Origin: Nocardioides faecalis
Lineage (GTDB): Bacteria > Actinomycetota > Actinomycetes > Propionibacteriales > Nocardioidaceae
DNA: 64,000 nucleotides
Assembly: GCF_018388425.1 (NCBI RefSeq)
Contig: NZ_CP074406.1
Location: forward strand, 3,658,001 to 3,722,000
Direction: 5' to 3'
Part shown: piece by piece, positions 1 to 7,880 of the stretch
Layout: every line of letters begins with the position of its first letter
Numbering within the stretch: the stretch's first letter is position 1
Notes under the pieces: model-generated
The model's input: only the letters and a program-made list of their open reading frames with translations
The model's database searches: none
Told to the model about the DNA's origin: nothing
Program-made: the position numbers and the translations under genes

Positions 1-761
1 AGGGTGCCGCCGAAGACCTGCCAGGCGAGCAGGCTCTTGGCGACGAGGCTCAGCACGATGTAGATCGTCTCGCCGAACAGGTAGTCGGCCCAGCGACCGC
101 GCGCGCGGTACTGCAGCCACTGGTTGACGGCGAAGATGTTGAAGAACACGAACAGCGACACCACGATCGCGTAGACGAAGCCCGGTGGGCTGACGTCGGC
201 GGGCGAGTCCGGCGCGATCGTGTAGATGACGACGGCGATCCACGGCACGGCGCCGGCGATGCAGCCGAAGCCGAACGGCAGCCAGCCTCCACCACCAGGC
301 TCCTCGTACTTCTCCTGCAACCAGCCGAACAGGATCATCGAGGCGTTGACCCCGACGATCGCCAGCAGCGCGGTGACGTCGGCGATCCCGACGAGCTGGG
401 CGATCACCACCATCATCAGCGAGGCCGAGACCGAGTACTCCACCCAGCGCGCCCGGTTGATCCCGCGCTCCAGGTCGCCGACGTAGCCCCGCCACCATCC
501 GGTGATCACGGTGAGGTGTGCCAGCGCGGACAGCGCCAGGAACGCCGCCACCGCACCGCCGGTGGACAGGTCGAACAGCACCGTCGGCTCCTGCGGGTCG
601 GTGCCCGGCGGCCCGGCCAGGTAGCTCGCGGTGACCGGCAGCGCGAAGTCGGTGGCCAGCACGACGACGGCAACGGCCTGCGCCGCGTGCAGCACGGCGG
701 CGACGAGGTTGAACCGCCGCAGGAAGCGCTGCCGCGCCAGCGGCATCGGAGTCGTCGTCAT
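1..761 (-). CDS. Heliorhodopsin (3' end cut by window edge)
   Basis: Seven-helix retinal protein of the heliorhodopsin family, which sits in the membrane with inverted topology (N-terminus inside) and does not obviously pump ions. The translation carries the family signatures FALPVTASYLAGPPGT near residue 45, WVEYSVSAS with the counterion Glu at residue 108, and LVAKSLLAWQVFGGTL with the retinal Schiff-base Lys at residue 242. These match Glu107 and Lys241 of the reference protein 48C12. Only the last few residues are missing. The start ATG is supported by TAGCGT exactly 6 bp upstream, which suggests a leaderless transcript. No carotenoid or retinal synthesis gene is in the window, so the retinal source is unknown. 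Confidence 0.95.
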   Translation of the reverse strand, partial: MTTTPMPLARQRFLRRFNLVAAVLHAAQAVAVVVLATDFALPVTASYLAGPPGTDPQEPTVLFDLSTGGAVAAFLALSALAHLTVITGWWRGYVGDLERGINRARWVEYSVSASLMMVVIAQLVGIADVTALLAIVGVNASMILFGWLQEKYEEPGGGGWLPFGFGCIAGAVPWIAVVIYTIAPDSPADVSPPGFVYAIVVSLFVFFNIFAVNQWLQYRARGRWADYLFGETIYIVLSLVAKSLLAWQVFGGT

Positions 762-815
762 GTCCCGACGCTAGCCGGGGTCGCGGACGGCGTGCCAGGA
801 CGTGAGCCGCCCGAC

Positions 816-1430
816 TCAACGCTCCGCGACGCCGAGGGTCGTCGCGCCGAGCACCCGGGGCACGCCGTGCTGGTCGAAGGTCTCGACCTCCCGCAGCCTC
901 AGCCCGGCCTCCGCGACCAGGTCGGCGATGTGGCGGGTGAGGTGGCAGCCGCCCGCGACCCGCTTCTGGACCGGCTCCAGCCGGCGCTGCCAGCGGGCCA
1001 CCCGAGGCTCCGCGGAGAGCCCGTGCTCGACGAAGTGGAACGTGCCGCCCGGCCGCAGCACGCGGCGGACCTCCGCGAGCGCCGCCGCGGCGTCGGGGAT
1101 GGTGCATAGCGTCCACGACGAGACGGCTGTGTCGAAGACGGCATCCGGCAGCGGAAGGGACTGCCCGTCGAGCCCGGCCCGCTCGATCGGCACCGCGCTG
1201 GCCCGCACCCGATGCCCGGCCAGCCGCCAGGCCAGGTCGGCCGGCTCCACCGCGGTCACGTGCCGCACCCGCGCCGGGTAGTGCGCCACGTTGAGACCCG
1301 AGCCGAAGCCGATCTCCAGCACCTCTCCCGCCAGACCCGCGCACACCCGCTGCCGCAGCGGGGAGGTCACCCCGATCCCGCACGCACGGTCGATCAGGCG
1401 CGGCAGCACGTGGTCGTCGTACAGGCCCAT
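816..1430 (-). CDS. Class I SAM-dependent methyltransferase
   Basis: A 204-residue protein with the Methyltransf_11 fold. The SAM-binding glycine motif LEIGFGSGLN is at residues 38-47, an acidic residue (VEP) follows strand 2, and LRPGGTFHFVEHG marks motif III. The ATG at 1430 gives a normal length, and longer readings would run into the neighbouring tRNA. It resembles small actinobacterial ubiquinone/phospholipid-type methyltransferases, but the substrate cannot be told from sequence. It lies downstream of, and on the same strand as, the tRNA-Arg gene, and ends 54 bp before the heliorhodopsin start. Confidence 0.85.
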   Translation of the reverse strand: MGLYDDHVLPRLIDRACGIGVTSPLRQRVCAGLAGEVLEIGFGSGLNVAHYPARVRHVTAVEPADLAWRLAGHRVRASAVPIERAGLDGQSLPLPDAVFDTAVSSWTLCTIPDAAAALAEVRRVLRPGGTFHFVEHGLSAEPRVARWQRRLEPVQKRVAGGCHLTRHIADLVAEAGLRLREVETFDQHGVPRVLGATTLGVAER

Positions 1431-1486
1431 GGGGATCACCTCCGGTGCGGCGACGCTACCCCGCAGAGGCACCGGTCCGGAACGAC

Positions 1487-1520
1487 GGAGCCCCGGGCCG
1501 GTGGACCGGCCCGGGGCTCC
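1487..1520 (-). terminator. Strong hairpin after tRNA-Arg
   Basis: A perfect 16-bp inverted repeat (arms 1487-1502 and 1505-1520, beginning GGAGCCCCGGGCC) begins 8 nt beyond the 3' end of the tRNA-Arg gene. It lacks a clear U-run, as is common for actinobacterial terminators. Placement and stem strength make transcription termination the best reading. Confidence 0.75.
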
Positions 1521-1528
1521 GGGTGCTG

Positions 1529-1601
1529 CGCGCCTGTAGGGATTCGAACCCCAAACCTTCTGATCCGTAGTCAGATGCTCTATCCGTTGAGCTACAGGCG
1601 C
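1529..1601 (-). tRNA. tRNA-Arg (anticodon ACG)
   Basis: A 73-nt cloverleaf can be folded by eye. The acceptor stem is GCGCCTG/CAGGCGC. The anticodon stem TCTGA/TCAGA encloses the loop CTACGGA, giving anticodon ACG (read as ICG after deamination, decoding CGU/CGC/CGA). The T-arm contains GGTTCGAATCC. CCA is not encoded. It is followed by a strong hairpin. Confidence 0.96.
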
Positions 1602-1699
1602 CCGCCGCCGTGGCGACCGGACGAGAATAGCCGAGGTCCGGCGCGGATGCCGAATCAGCACCCACACCGAGCGCCGAAGCGTTGTGGAACCATGACGCC

Positions 1700-2701
1700 A
1701 TGTCCGGCTATCAGCCCGAGGACCGGGAGCTCTTCGAGCGTGAGGCCAGGGGTCTCTACGAGCAGGTCCTCGTCGAGGGCGCGCTGCCGGCGGACGACCC
1801 GCGGCTGGCCGGCGACGACGTCGTACGACGTGCCTTCGACCTGCTGGTCGAGCTGGGTCTGCTGCAGCTGGACGGCGACGGCGCCGCCTGGCGTCCGATC
1901 GAGCCGAGCAACGCGCAGTCGCGGGTGGTGACGCCGTTGGGCGCGGAGGGGGCTCGGCTGATCGCGGAGTCGGCGCGCTGGGCGGAGGCGTTCGCGGCGC
2001 TGAACCAGAGCTGGCGCCGCTCCCCGGCGGCGAGCGAGTCCGGTCCGTTCCTCTACCTGCACAAGGACGCGATCAACCCGTACCTGACCACGCTCGTCAG
2101 CGAGGCCAGCGAGGAGCTGCTCACGGCGCAGCCGCAGGCCACCCGCAGCGCCCGGACCGTGGCCCAGGCCGCGGCCCGCGACGTGGCGGCGCTGCAGCGC
2201 GGACTGTCGATGCGCACCCTGTACCAGCACAGCGCGCGGCGCCACCCGGCCACGCACCGCTACGTGGCGGAGGTGACCGAGCACGGCGCGGAGGTGCGCA
2301 CCCTGGACGAGTTCTTCAACCGGCTCATCGTGGTCGACCGGCGGGTGGCGCTGATCCCGGCGGCCGACGACCTGTCCACCGCGGTGGTGGTCCGGGAGCC
2401 GGCGATGGTGGCCTACCTGGTCGACGTCTTCGAGCGCGCCTTCGCCCGGGCCCGGCCGTTCGCCTCCGGCGAGCAACGGGTGATGAAGGAGATCGCCTCC
2501 GAGCAACGCGCGATGACGATCCGGATGCTCATCGAGGGCCACGCCGACGCGGTCAGCGCCAAGCGGCTCGGGGTCAGCCCCCGCACCTACGCGGGCTACG
2601 TCGCCGAGCTCAAGGAGGAGTACGACGCCGAGACCCGGTTCCAGCTCGGCTACATCATGGGCAGCCGGGGCATCGCCGGCAAGGACGACGACGCGCGCTG
2701 A
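1700..2701 (+). CDS. LuxR-like helix-turn-helix transcriptional regulator
   Basis: A 333-residue cytoplasmic protein. The N-terminal part resembles the TrmB-like winged-helix segment of actinobacterial regulators (EREARGLYEQVL, then a short helical bundle). A central effector-like region follows, with HGAEVRTLDEFFNRLIVVDRR near residue 195. The C-terminus holds a degenerate LuxR helix-turn-helix (MLIEGHADAVSAKRLGVSPRTYAGYVAEL, residues about 278-306). The ATG at 1700 is chosen because the in-frame TTG 18 bp earlier has no better support. Target genes are unknown, and neither flanking tRNA nor the small secreted peptide indicates one. Confidence 0.75.
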   Translation: MSGYQPEDRELFEREARGLYEQVLVEGALPADDPRLAGDDVVRRAFDLLVELGLLQLDGDGAAWRPIEPSNAQSRVVTPLGAEGARLIAESARWAEAFAALNQSWRRSPAASESGPFLYLHKDAINPYLTTLVSEASEELLTAQPQATRSARTVAQAAARDVAALQRGLSMRTLYQHSARRHPATHRYVAEVTEHGAEVRTLDEFFNRLIVVDRRVALIPAADDLSTAVVVREPAMVAYLVDVFERAFARARPFASGEQRVMKEIASEQRAMTIRMLIEGHADAVSAKRLGVSPRTYAGYVAELKEEYDAETRFQLGYIMGSRGIAGKDDDAR

Positions 2702-2756
2702 CCGAGCCGGCGCCCCGGCGTGGGTCTCGGCGCGGGCTTCTGGGCGCGGTGGGCCG

Positions 2757-2882
2757 TCAGCGCAGGACGGCGACCCAGCCCCAGCCGGTGTCGGCCTCGG
2801 CGACACTCGGGACGGACGCCACGCCCACGGCGGCGATCAGGGTGACGGTGGCGACAACAGCGCCTCGCACGAACTTCGACAT
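2757..2882 (-). CDS. Small secreted peptide (41 aa)
   Basis: A 41-residue open frame with a basic N-terminus (MSKFVR), a hydrophobic core (GAVVATVTLIAAVGVASV) and a possible signal peptidase site after AEA, which leaves the short tail DTGWGWVAVLR. A good ribosome-binding site (AGGGGGAG about 6 nt before ATG) supports translation. No family is recognised. If processed, the mature product would be only about 11 residues and Trp-rich, so it may instead stay membrane-bound. Confidence 0.5.
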   Translation of the reverse strand: MSKFVRGAVVATVTLIAAVGVASVPSVAEADTGWGWVAVLR

Positions 2883-2984
2883 CGGTACTCCCCCTAGCCG
2901 GCCCTCGCGGACCACGTCATGCTCGGGGACCATCTTCGCGCACAGCGGCCGCTCAGGTAAACCACCGCGCCCCGCCGACGCGTT

Positions 2985-3030
2985 CCGAAAAACCGAGAAC
3001 CTCCGGGTGAGCGAGCCCACCCGGAGGTTC
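2985..3030 (-). terminator. Intrinsic terminator after tRNA-Ser(GCT)
   Basis: A perfect 13-bp stem (GAACCTCCGGGTG at 2997-3009 with CACCCGGAGGTTC at 3018-3030) lies 8 nt past the tRNA 3' end. On the minus strand it is followed by TCTCGGTTTTTC, a U-rich tail. This is a classic Rho-independent terminator for the tRNA gene. Confidence 0.85.
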
Positions 3031-3038
3031 GTGCACGG

Positions 3039-3129
3039 CGGAGGCGGAGGGATTTGAACCCTCGATGGGGTTGTAGCCCCAAACCCGCTTAGCAGGCGGG
3101 CGCCATAGACCAGACTAGGCGACGCCTCC
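3039..3129 (-). tRNA. tRNA-Ser (anticodon GCT)
   Basis: A 91-nt class II tRNA. The acceptor stem is GGAGGCG/CGCCTCC. The anticodon stem CCCGC/GCGGG has loop CTGCTAA, giving anticodon GCT (decodes AGC/AGU). The long variable arm is typical of serine tRNAs, and the T-arm contains GGTTCAAATCC. An intrinsic terminator follows. Confidence 0.96.
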
Positions 3130-3269
3130 TCCACCACCCGGGCGCGAACGACCGAGCAGCGCGGCAAGGCTACTAGCCCGGCGGCGGGCGTTCCCAATCG
3201 ACCCGGCACCGACCGGCGTGTCGACCCCCGCAGCGCCGTACGACGCCCGCGTCGACCAGGCGGCGGACC

Positions 3270-3725
3270 TCAGCGCGAGGCGGCGCGCAGGTGCTCGCGG
3301 ACGTCGCGGGCGAAGTCGTCCTTGTCGGCGGCGAGCACGGCGACGGGCACATTGGTGACCCGGCCGTCGCGCAACCGCAGCACGACGCACTCGATGCCGC
3401 GCGGCGTGGCGGCGACGGCGTCCTCGACCTCGCTCCAGCGGGCCTCTTTGACGCCGGCGGCGCGCACCAGCCGCACCCGGTAGCCGGCGGCGGTCAGCTG
3501 CACCACGGGGGTGCTGCGCAGCCACCACGCGAGCGCGATCAGGCCGAGCAGGCCCAGCCCGAGGACCAGCACCATCAGGTCGGCGTTGATGTCCAGCGCC
3601 GCGGTCAGCGCGGTCGCGCCGAGCAGCACGAAGGCCAGCAGCACGAGGTAGGACCCCACGAACCGTGCCGTCACCACCGGCGCCAACCGGTACTCCGAGA
3701 CGGCCTTCGGCTCCACGCTGCTCAT
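3270..3725 (-). CDS. PH-domain-like membrane protein
   Basis: A 151-residue protein with two predicted membrane helices (residues about 24-44 and 48-68). A PH-like domain follows (STPVVQLTAAGYRVRLVRAAGVKEARWSEVEDA, then a predicted strand pattern ending in LRDGRVTNVPVAVL). Such proteins are common in actinobacteria and have no established role. It stands alone between two tRNA genes. The ATG at 3725 is the only start that keeps it clear of the tRNA at 3828. Confidence 0.8.
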   Translation of the reverse strand: MSSVEPKAVSEYRLAPVVTARFVGSYLVLLAFVLLGATALTAALDINADLMVLVLGLGLLGLIALAWWLRSTPVVQLTAAGYRVRLVRAAGVKEARWSEVEDAVAATPRGIECVVLRLRDGRVTNVPVAVLAADKDDFARDVREHLRAASR

Positions 3726-3827
3726 GGCCTCGATTGTCCAAGACCCGGGCTCCCCCTGCCAAAGCGGGAGCGGCCCGGCGGGTGTTCTAGGCTCGGGGCG
3801 TCCGCGGGCGCTGGCGTCCGCGGGCGA

Positions 3828-3912
3828 GGAGAGGTGCCGGAGTGGCCGATCGGAACCGCCTTGAAAGCGGTCGTAGGGAGACCTACCGCGGGTTCGAATC
3901 CCGCCCTCTCTG
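3828..3912 (+). tRNA. tRNA-Ser (anticodon TGA)
   Basis: An 85-nt class II tRNA. The acceptor is GGAGAGG/CCTCTCT with a G1-U72 wobble, the anticodon loop CTTGAAA gives TGA (decodes UCA and others), and the variable arm and T-arm (GGTTCGAATCC) are standard. The first unit of a 57-bp tandem repeat begins at its discriminator base. Confidence 0.95.
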
Positions 3913-4040
3913 CTGAGGCGCAGCGGAGCAAGCCTCTGCTGAGAAGGCAGCGGCCGGGTGTGGCGCCTGCTGAGGCGCAGCGGAGCAAGCCTCTGCTGAG
4001 AGGGCAGCGGCCGGGTGTGGCGCCTGCTGAGACGCAGCGG
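3912..4040 (+). repeat. 57-bp direct tandem repeat (2.3 copies)
   Basis: Two nearly identical 57-bp units begin at 3912 and 3969 and differ at one visible base (GAGAAGGC versus GAGAGGGC). A partial third copy begins at 4026. Each begins GCTGAGGCGCAGCGG. Within a unit, GCTGAGGC and GCCTCTGC can form an 8-bp stem with one mismatch. The array fills the space between tRNA-Ser(TGA) and the next gene's leader. It may act as a repeated tRNA terminator, but no U-run is seen. Confidence 0.85.
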
Positions 4041-4118
4041 AGGTTGTGCATGCCCGGGCTGCGGCGCACTCTGGAAGGACGTCCCCCGGGCTTCCGCACA
4101 GTCCGGACCGTTGTGCTC

Positions 4119-4916
4119 ATGCGCCACTTCCCCTTGTCCACCACCCGTGTCGCAGGACGGCTCATCGCCGCCTTGCTGGCCGTCGGCGCCCTGCTTGGCC
4201 TCGGCGCTGCCGAAGCGGCGGCGGGCGACGCGGGTCCCGCGGCAGCTCCACCTGCTCCCACCTTCACGTTCACCCACGGCACCCACAACGTCCTGCACGG
4301 GTCCGCTCGTCTGACCGGGTTCGCGGACGTCATCGGCTGGCAGGAGCTCGACTCCAGGGCGGCTCAGCAGCGGCTCCGTGTGCTGATGGGGTACCGCTCC
4401 TACATCCCGATGGGCGGCGGGGGTGCGGTCTCGATCTCGTGGAAGGCCTCACGGTTCGAGCTCGTCGCGCAGGGATCCGTCCTGACCCACAAGGGCAGGC
4501 GCGGGGTCAGCCCGAACCGCTACGTCAATCACGTGATCCTGCAGGAGCGGGTGACGGGCAAGCGGGTCGCGTTCGTGAACACCCACTTCATCAACGGGGC
4601 CTGGGACGCCGGTCGGTTCCCGAACCAGTCCTGGCGGCAGAAGAAGTGGCGTCACCACTACCGCATCCTGAAGGACCAGGTCGCTGCTCTGCAGCGACTC
4701 GACGGCGGCCGGATGCCGGTGTTCGTGGGCGGCGACATGAACCGTCGGCACCGGGTGCGGCTGGGCACCGACATGCCCCCCGGCCTGCGGCGCGGGGAGA
4801 TCTCCGTCGACCAGCTGCAGCACACGACCGATCGCGTCCAGCTGCTCGCCCACCGGGTCGGCGCTACCGAGGGCTCTGACCACGCCCAGCAGGTCGCGAC
4901 CTACCGCGTCCTCTGA
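4119..4916 (+). CDS. Secreted endonuclease/exonuclease/phosphatase-family protein
   Basis: A 265-residue exported protein. Residues 1-36 form a signal peptide (basic start MRHFPLSTTRVAGR, hydrophobic core, AEAAAG). The remainder has the order of conserved elements of the EEP (DNase I-like) superfamily: THNVLHG, WQELD, NTHF, GGDMN and GSDH. This implies a metal-dependent phosphodiesterase acting outside the cytoplasm. The substrate could be DNA, a phospholipid or another phosphoester. The first motif lacks the usual Asn-Thr-Trp pattern and the protein is short for the family. An in-frame GTG 6 bp earlier is an alternative start. Confidence 0.8.
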   Translation: MRHFPLSTTRVAGRLIAALLAVGALLGLGAAEAAAGDAGPAAAPPAPTFTFTHGTHNVLHGSARLTGFADVIGWQELDSRAAQQRLRVLMGYRSYIPMGGGGAVSISWKASRFELVAQGSVLTHKGRRGVSPNRYVNHVILQERVTGKRVAFVNTHFINGAWDAGRFPNQSWRQKKWRHHYRILKDQVAALQRLDGGRMPVFVGGDMNRRHRVRLGTDMPPGLRRGEISVDQLQHTTDRVQLLAHRVGATEGSDHAQQVATYRVL

Positions 4917-4946
4917 GCAGCGCTCCTCGGGTCAGTGCTCCTCGGG

Positions 4947-5177
4947 TCAGCGCGTGAGCGCGACCAGCACGTCGCCCTCCTGGACGACGTCGCCGACGGC
5001 GACCTTCACGGCGCTGACGGTGCCGGCAACCTCCGCGATGACGGGGATCTCCATCTTCATCGACTCCAGCAGCACGACGGTGTCACCGACCGCGACCTGG
5101 TCGCCCTCGGCGACCTCGATCCGCAGCACGTTGGCGACCATCTCCGCGACCAGCTCCGTCGTCGTCACCCATGCCAT
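4947..5177 (-). CDS. Small biotin/lipoyl-binding carrier protein
   Basis: A 76-residue protein made of a single biotinyl domain. The target motif ESMKMEIP is at about residues 38-45, with the modified Lys in the MKM context. Size and sequence correspond to the mycobacterial TB7.3 family of free-standing carriers. It would act as a biotin carboxyl carrier for an acyl-CoA carboxylase complex. The window's large carboxylase alpha subunit at 41-42.9 kb has its own carrier domain, so this protein probably serves another enzyme. TAGCGT lies 7 bp before the ATG. Confidence 0.88.
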   Translation of the reverse strand: MAWVTTTELVAEMVANVLRIEVAEGDQVAVGDTVVLLESMKMEIPVIAEVAGTVSAVKVAVGDVVQEGDVLVALTR

Positions 5178-5271
5178 GGACGCGACGCTAGGCGTTACCG
5201 CCGGGTACGGGAAACCAGCGCCACACCCGCCCGCGGACCCCCGCACACCTGCCCAGGCGAGCGGTGGCGCC

Positions 5272-6303
5272 TCAGAGCAGCGGGTCGAAGCGGGGCGGCT
5301 CGGGGCGCACCGCGGCGGCCTGCTCGGCGTCCCGGCTGCGGCGTCCACGGTTGCCGGTCAGCGCCAGGTCGAGGCGGATGAGGCCCCAGCCGATGAGGAT
5401 GCCGATGAGCAGGGAGTAGCCGATCGACAGTGCCGCCTCCAGCAGGCTGACCGCCGGGTTGGCCAGCGCCGTGGTGGCGGGCGAGGTGGCGGCGATCCCG
5501 AAGGCGCACACCCACCAGCCCTGGCGACGCCGGGCACGCATGTGGCAGCCGTAGACCAGGGCCGGCACGCCGAGCAGCGCGCTGATCGGGCGCGGGAAGG
5601 CCCCGATGGTGTCCCGGCTCCACGACACCCAGCTGCGCAGCTCGTCGACGAGTCCGCTGGAGCCGTAGCTGCGCAGCAGCTCGGCGTAGAGCAGGGTCGC
5701 CGCCAGCACCGCTCCGCCGATGGCGACCACGATCAGGCCGCGGCGTCCCAGCCCGTGCAGGCCCGCGCCGAGGCGGTAGACGAGCACGAGCCCGCTCAGG
5801 AACGCCAGGACGAAGCCGACGAACTCGAACCGGGAGGGGTTGATCGCCGGCTCGAAGCCGATGGTGGCCAGGGCGCCGACACCGGCGACGGCCATGGCGA
5901 TGACCGCTTCGCGCACCGCCGACGGCACGCCCGCGGCGGGCACGGTGAGCATCACTGCGAGGACGGCGGCGATGCTGGAGGTGCCGATCGCGGCGCCGGT
6001 CAGCAGCAGGTCGGAGTCGCTGAGCACCACGCCGGTGCCGCAGGCGAGAGCGAGCAGCCCGAACACCACCGGCCGGCCGCCGGTGCGGGAGGCGAGCCCG
6101 GCGGCGAAGGCACCCGCGATGAGCACCGCACCGGTCTGCCCGAACCAGTCCGCGCCGACCGGCACCATCGCGCAGACCAGCGCGGCGGTGCCGAGCACGA
6201 CGAGCGTGGCGCCGACGGCGAACGGAACCCGGGACAGGGCGAGCTCGCCGATCCGCTGCTCGATCGGCGTCCGGGTGGGGGCTCGACGGGCGCGGCGGGA
6301 CAC
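5272..6303 (-). CDS. Polytopic membrane protein, unknown function
   Basis: A 343-residue integral membrane protein with about ten hydrophobic segments separated by short Arg/Gly loops. A basic N-terminus (MSRRARRAP) and a basic cytoplasmic tail (RGRRSRDAEQ) bracket them. No transporter or enzyme motif was recognised. The GTG at 6303 begins 16 bp from the stop of the nitrilase gene on the same strand, so the two are probably co-transcribed. Confidence 0.75.
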   Translation of the reverse strand: MSRRARRAPTRTPIEQRIGELALSRVPFAVGATLVVLGTAALVCAMVPVGADWFGQTGAVLIAGAFAAGLASRTGGRPVVFGLLALACGTGVVLSDSDLLLTGAAIGTSSIAAVLAVMLTVPAAGVPSAVREAVIAMAVAGVGALATIGFEPAINPSRFEFVGFVLAFLSGLVLVYRLGAGLHGLGRRGLIVVAIGGAVLAATLLYAELLRSYGSSGLVDELRSWVSWSRDTIGAFPRPISALLGVPALVYGCHMRARRRQGWWVCAFGIAATSPATTALANPAVSLLEAALSIGYSLLIGILIGWGLIRLDLALTGNRGRRSRDAEQAAAVRPEPPRFDPLL

Positions 6304-6319
6304 GGGAGGCGAGTCTAGG

Positions 6320-7177
6320 TCAGGCCTCTGCCCGGTCCGGCCCCCGGCGCAGCCGTCGGTTGGCCAGTGACGGGTTGACGCGGCGTGCCTCGTCCAGCAC
6401 CTGCGGGTCGAGCTCGGCGCGCAACACCTCGGGCAGCTCGGTGGATCCCTCCCCCGCCTCGGCGAGCACCTCGCCGAACGGGTCGACCACCATCGAGTGC
6501 CCGGCGTAGCGGGGTCCGGGCTGGCCGACCGCGGCGACGAACACGGTGTTCTCGATGGCGCGGGCGAGCAGCAGGGTGCGCCAGTGGTGCACCTTGCGCG
6601 GCCCGGCCACCCAGGCCGCCGGCACGACCAGCACCTGTGCCCCCTCGTCGACCAGCGCGCGGGCGAGCTCGGGGAAGCGCAGGTCGTAACAGGTCATCAA
6701 CCCGACCCGCCATCCTTCGACGTCCACCACGGTCGGTGTGATCGGGCCTGCGGTGAGCCGGTCGGACTCCCGGTAGCCGAAGGAGTCGTAGAGGTGCACC
6801 TTGCGGTACGACGCCTCGGCACCGCCGCGCACCAGCAGCGTGTTGTAGGGCCGCTGCGGGTCCGGGCCGCTCTCGAACATGCCGGCCACCACGGTCGTGC
6901 CGTGCGCGGCGGCAGCCTCGGCCACCGCGGTGCCGAACAGGCCGTCCACCGGCTCGGCGAACCCGCTGACGTCCGAGCCCGCCTCCCCGAAGTCGCGGGC
7001 GAACGCCTCCGGCAGGACCAGCAGGTCGCTGCCGGGGCCGTGCTCGGCGACCAGGCTGCTCAGGGTCGCCCGGTTGGCGTCGGGGTCCAGGCCCGCGGCG
7101 GTCTGGACCAGCGCGACGCGCAGCGGAGCAGGGGGCGGGCTGGAGCTCGGCGTGGGACTCGGCGTGGGGGCGGTCAC
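6320..7177 (-). CDS. Carbon-nitrogen hydrolase (nitrilase superfamily amidase)
   Basis: A 285-residue enzyme with the complete Glu-Lys-Cys triad: Glu57 (LPEAF), Lys126 (YRKVHLYD) and Cys163 (TCYDLRFPEL). The RKVHLYD and CYDLRFPE context places it near the Nit/omega-amidase branch, such as deaminated-glutathione amidases, where it would clear amide side products in the cytoplasm. The Pro/Ser-rich N-terminus is atypical. The GTG start is supported by TAGGCT exactly 6 bp upstream. It is divergent from the MobA-like gene, with 37 bp between them. Confidence 0.87.
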   Translation of the reverse strand: MTAPTPSPTPSSSPPPAPLRVALVQTAAGLDPDANRATLSSLVAEHGPGSDLLVLPEAFARDFGEAGSDVSGFAEPVDGLFGTAVAEAAAAHGTTVVAGMFESGPDPQRPYNTLLVRGGAEASYRKVHLYDSFGYRESDRLTAGPITPTVVDVEGWRVGLMTCYDLRFPELARALVDEGAQVLVVPAAWVAGPRKVHHWRTLLLARAIENTVFVAAVGQPGPRYAGHSMVVDPFGEVLAEAGEGSTELPEVLRAELDPQVLDEARRVNPSLANRRLRRGPDRAEA

Positions 7178-7214
7178 GGTGCCAGCCTAGGAGGCCGCCT
7201 GGGAGACTGCGGTC

Positions 7215-7802
7215 GTGATCGAACCCGGCCTGCTCCCCTTCGCCGCGATCATCCTCGCGGGCGGCCGCGGCGCCCGGCTGGGCGGCGCCGACAAGGCCAG
7301 CATCGAGCTCGCCGGGCGCACCCTGCTCGACCGTGCCCTCGACGCGGTGATGGACGCCTCCGAGGTGGTCGTGGTGGGCCACCAGGTGCCGACGGAGCGG
7401 CCGGTCACGTTCGTGCTGGAGGACCCCCGCCACGGCGGCCCCGCCGCGGGGCTGCTGACCGGGCGCGACGCGCTGCTGCGCACGTTCCCCACCCTGGCGG
7501 TGCTGGCCGTCGACATGCCGCACCTGACGCCCGCCACCCTGCGCCGCCTGCACGAGGCCGCCGTCGGCCACCAGGGCGCCGTGCTCGTCGACGCCGAGGG
7601 TCGCCGCCACCTGGCCTACGTGCTGCACACCCAGCACCTGGACGCCGTGCGGCCCGGGCGGGAGGAGCAGCACAACATGTCGATGCGTGCGCTGCTCGCC
7701 GACCTCGACCTGGCCGAGGTGGCGCAGGTGGGCCGGGAGAGTGAGGACATCGACACCTGGACCGACCTGCGCGACGCCCACGAGGACCCGCAGCAGCACT
7801 GA
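7215..7802 (+). CDS. mobA: MobA-like molybdenum cofactor guanylyltransferase
   Basis: A 195-residue nucleotidyltransferase. The GTP-binding signature LAGGRGARLGGADK is at residues 14-27 and the metal-binding VDMPHL is near residue 103. By family it would transfer GMP from GTP to molybdopterin cofactor, giving the guanine dinucleotide form. It is followed by a DUF6457 protein, a common actinobacterial pairing. No other cofactor gene is present here, so the exact substrate is inferred. The GTG start leaves a 37-bp gap to the divergent nitrilase. Confidence 0.82.
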   Translation: MIEPGLLPFAAIILAGGRGARLGGADKASIELAGRTLLDRALDAVMDASEVVVVGHQVPTERPVTFVLEDPRHGGPAAGLLTGRDALLRTFPTLAVLAVDMPHLTPATLRRLHEAAVGHQGAVLVDAEGRRHLAYVLHTQHLDAVRPGREEQHNMSMRALLADLDLAEVAQVGRESEDIDTWTDLRDAHEDPQQH

Positions 7803-7880
7803 CCCAGCACCGGCCCACGGCACCGATCCGGGCGGGCCAGGGACCTTGTCAGGTCGGCGTGCGAGGACCACCCTGGAGGG

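Noticed and set aside
3912..4040. Duplicated tRNA or attachment-site copies
   Set aside because: The 57-bp units contain no T-arm or acceptor sequence; only the first touches the tRNA end by one base.
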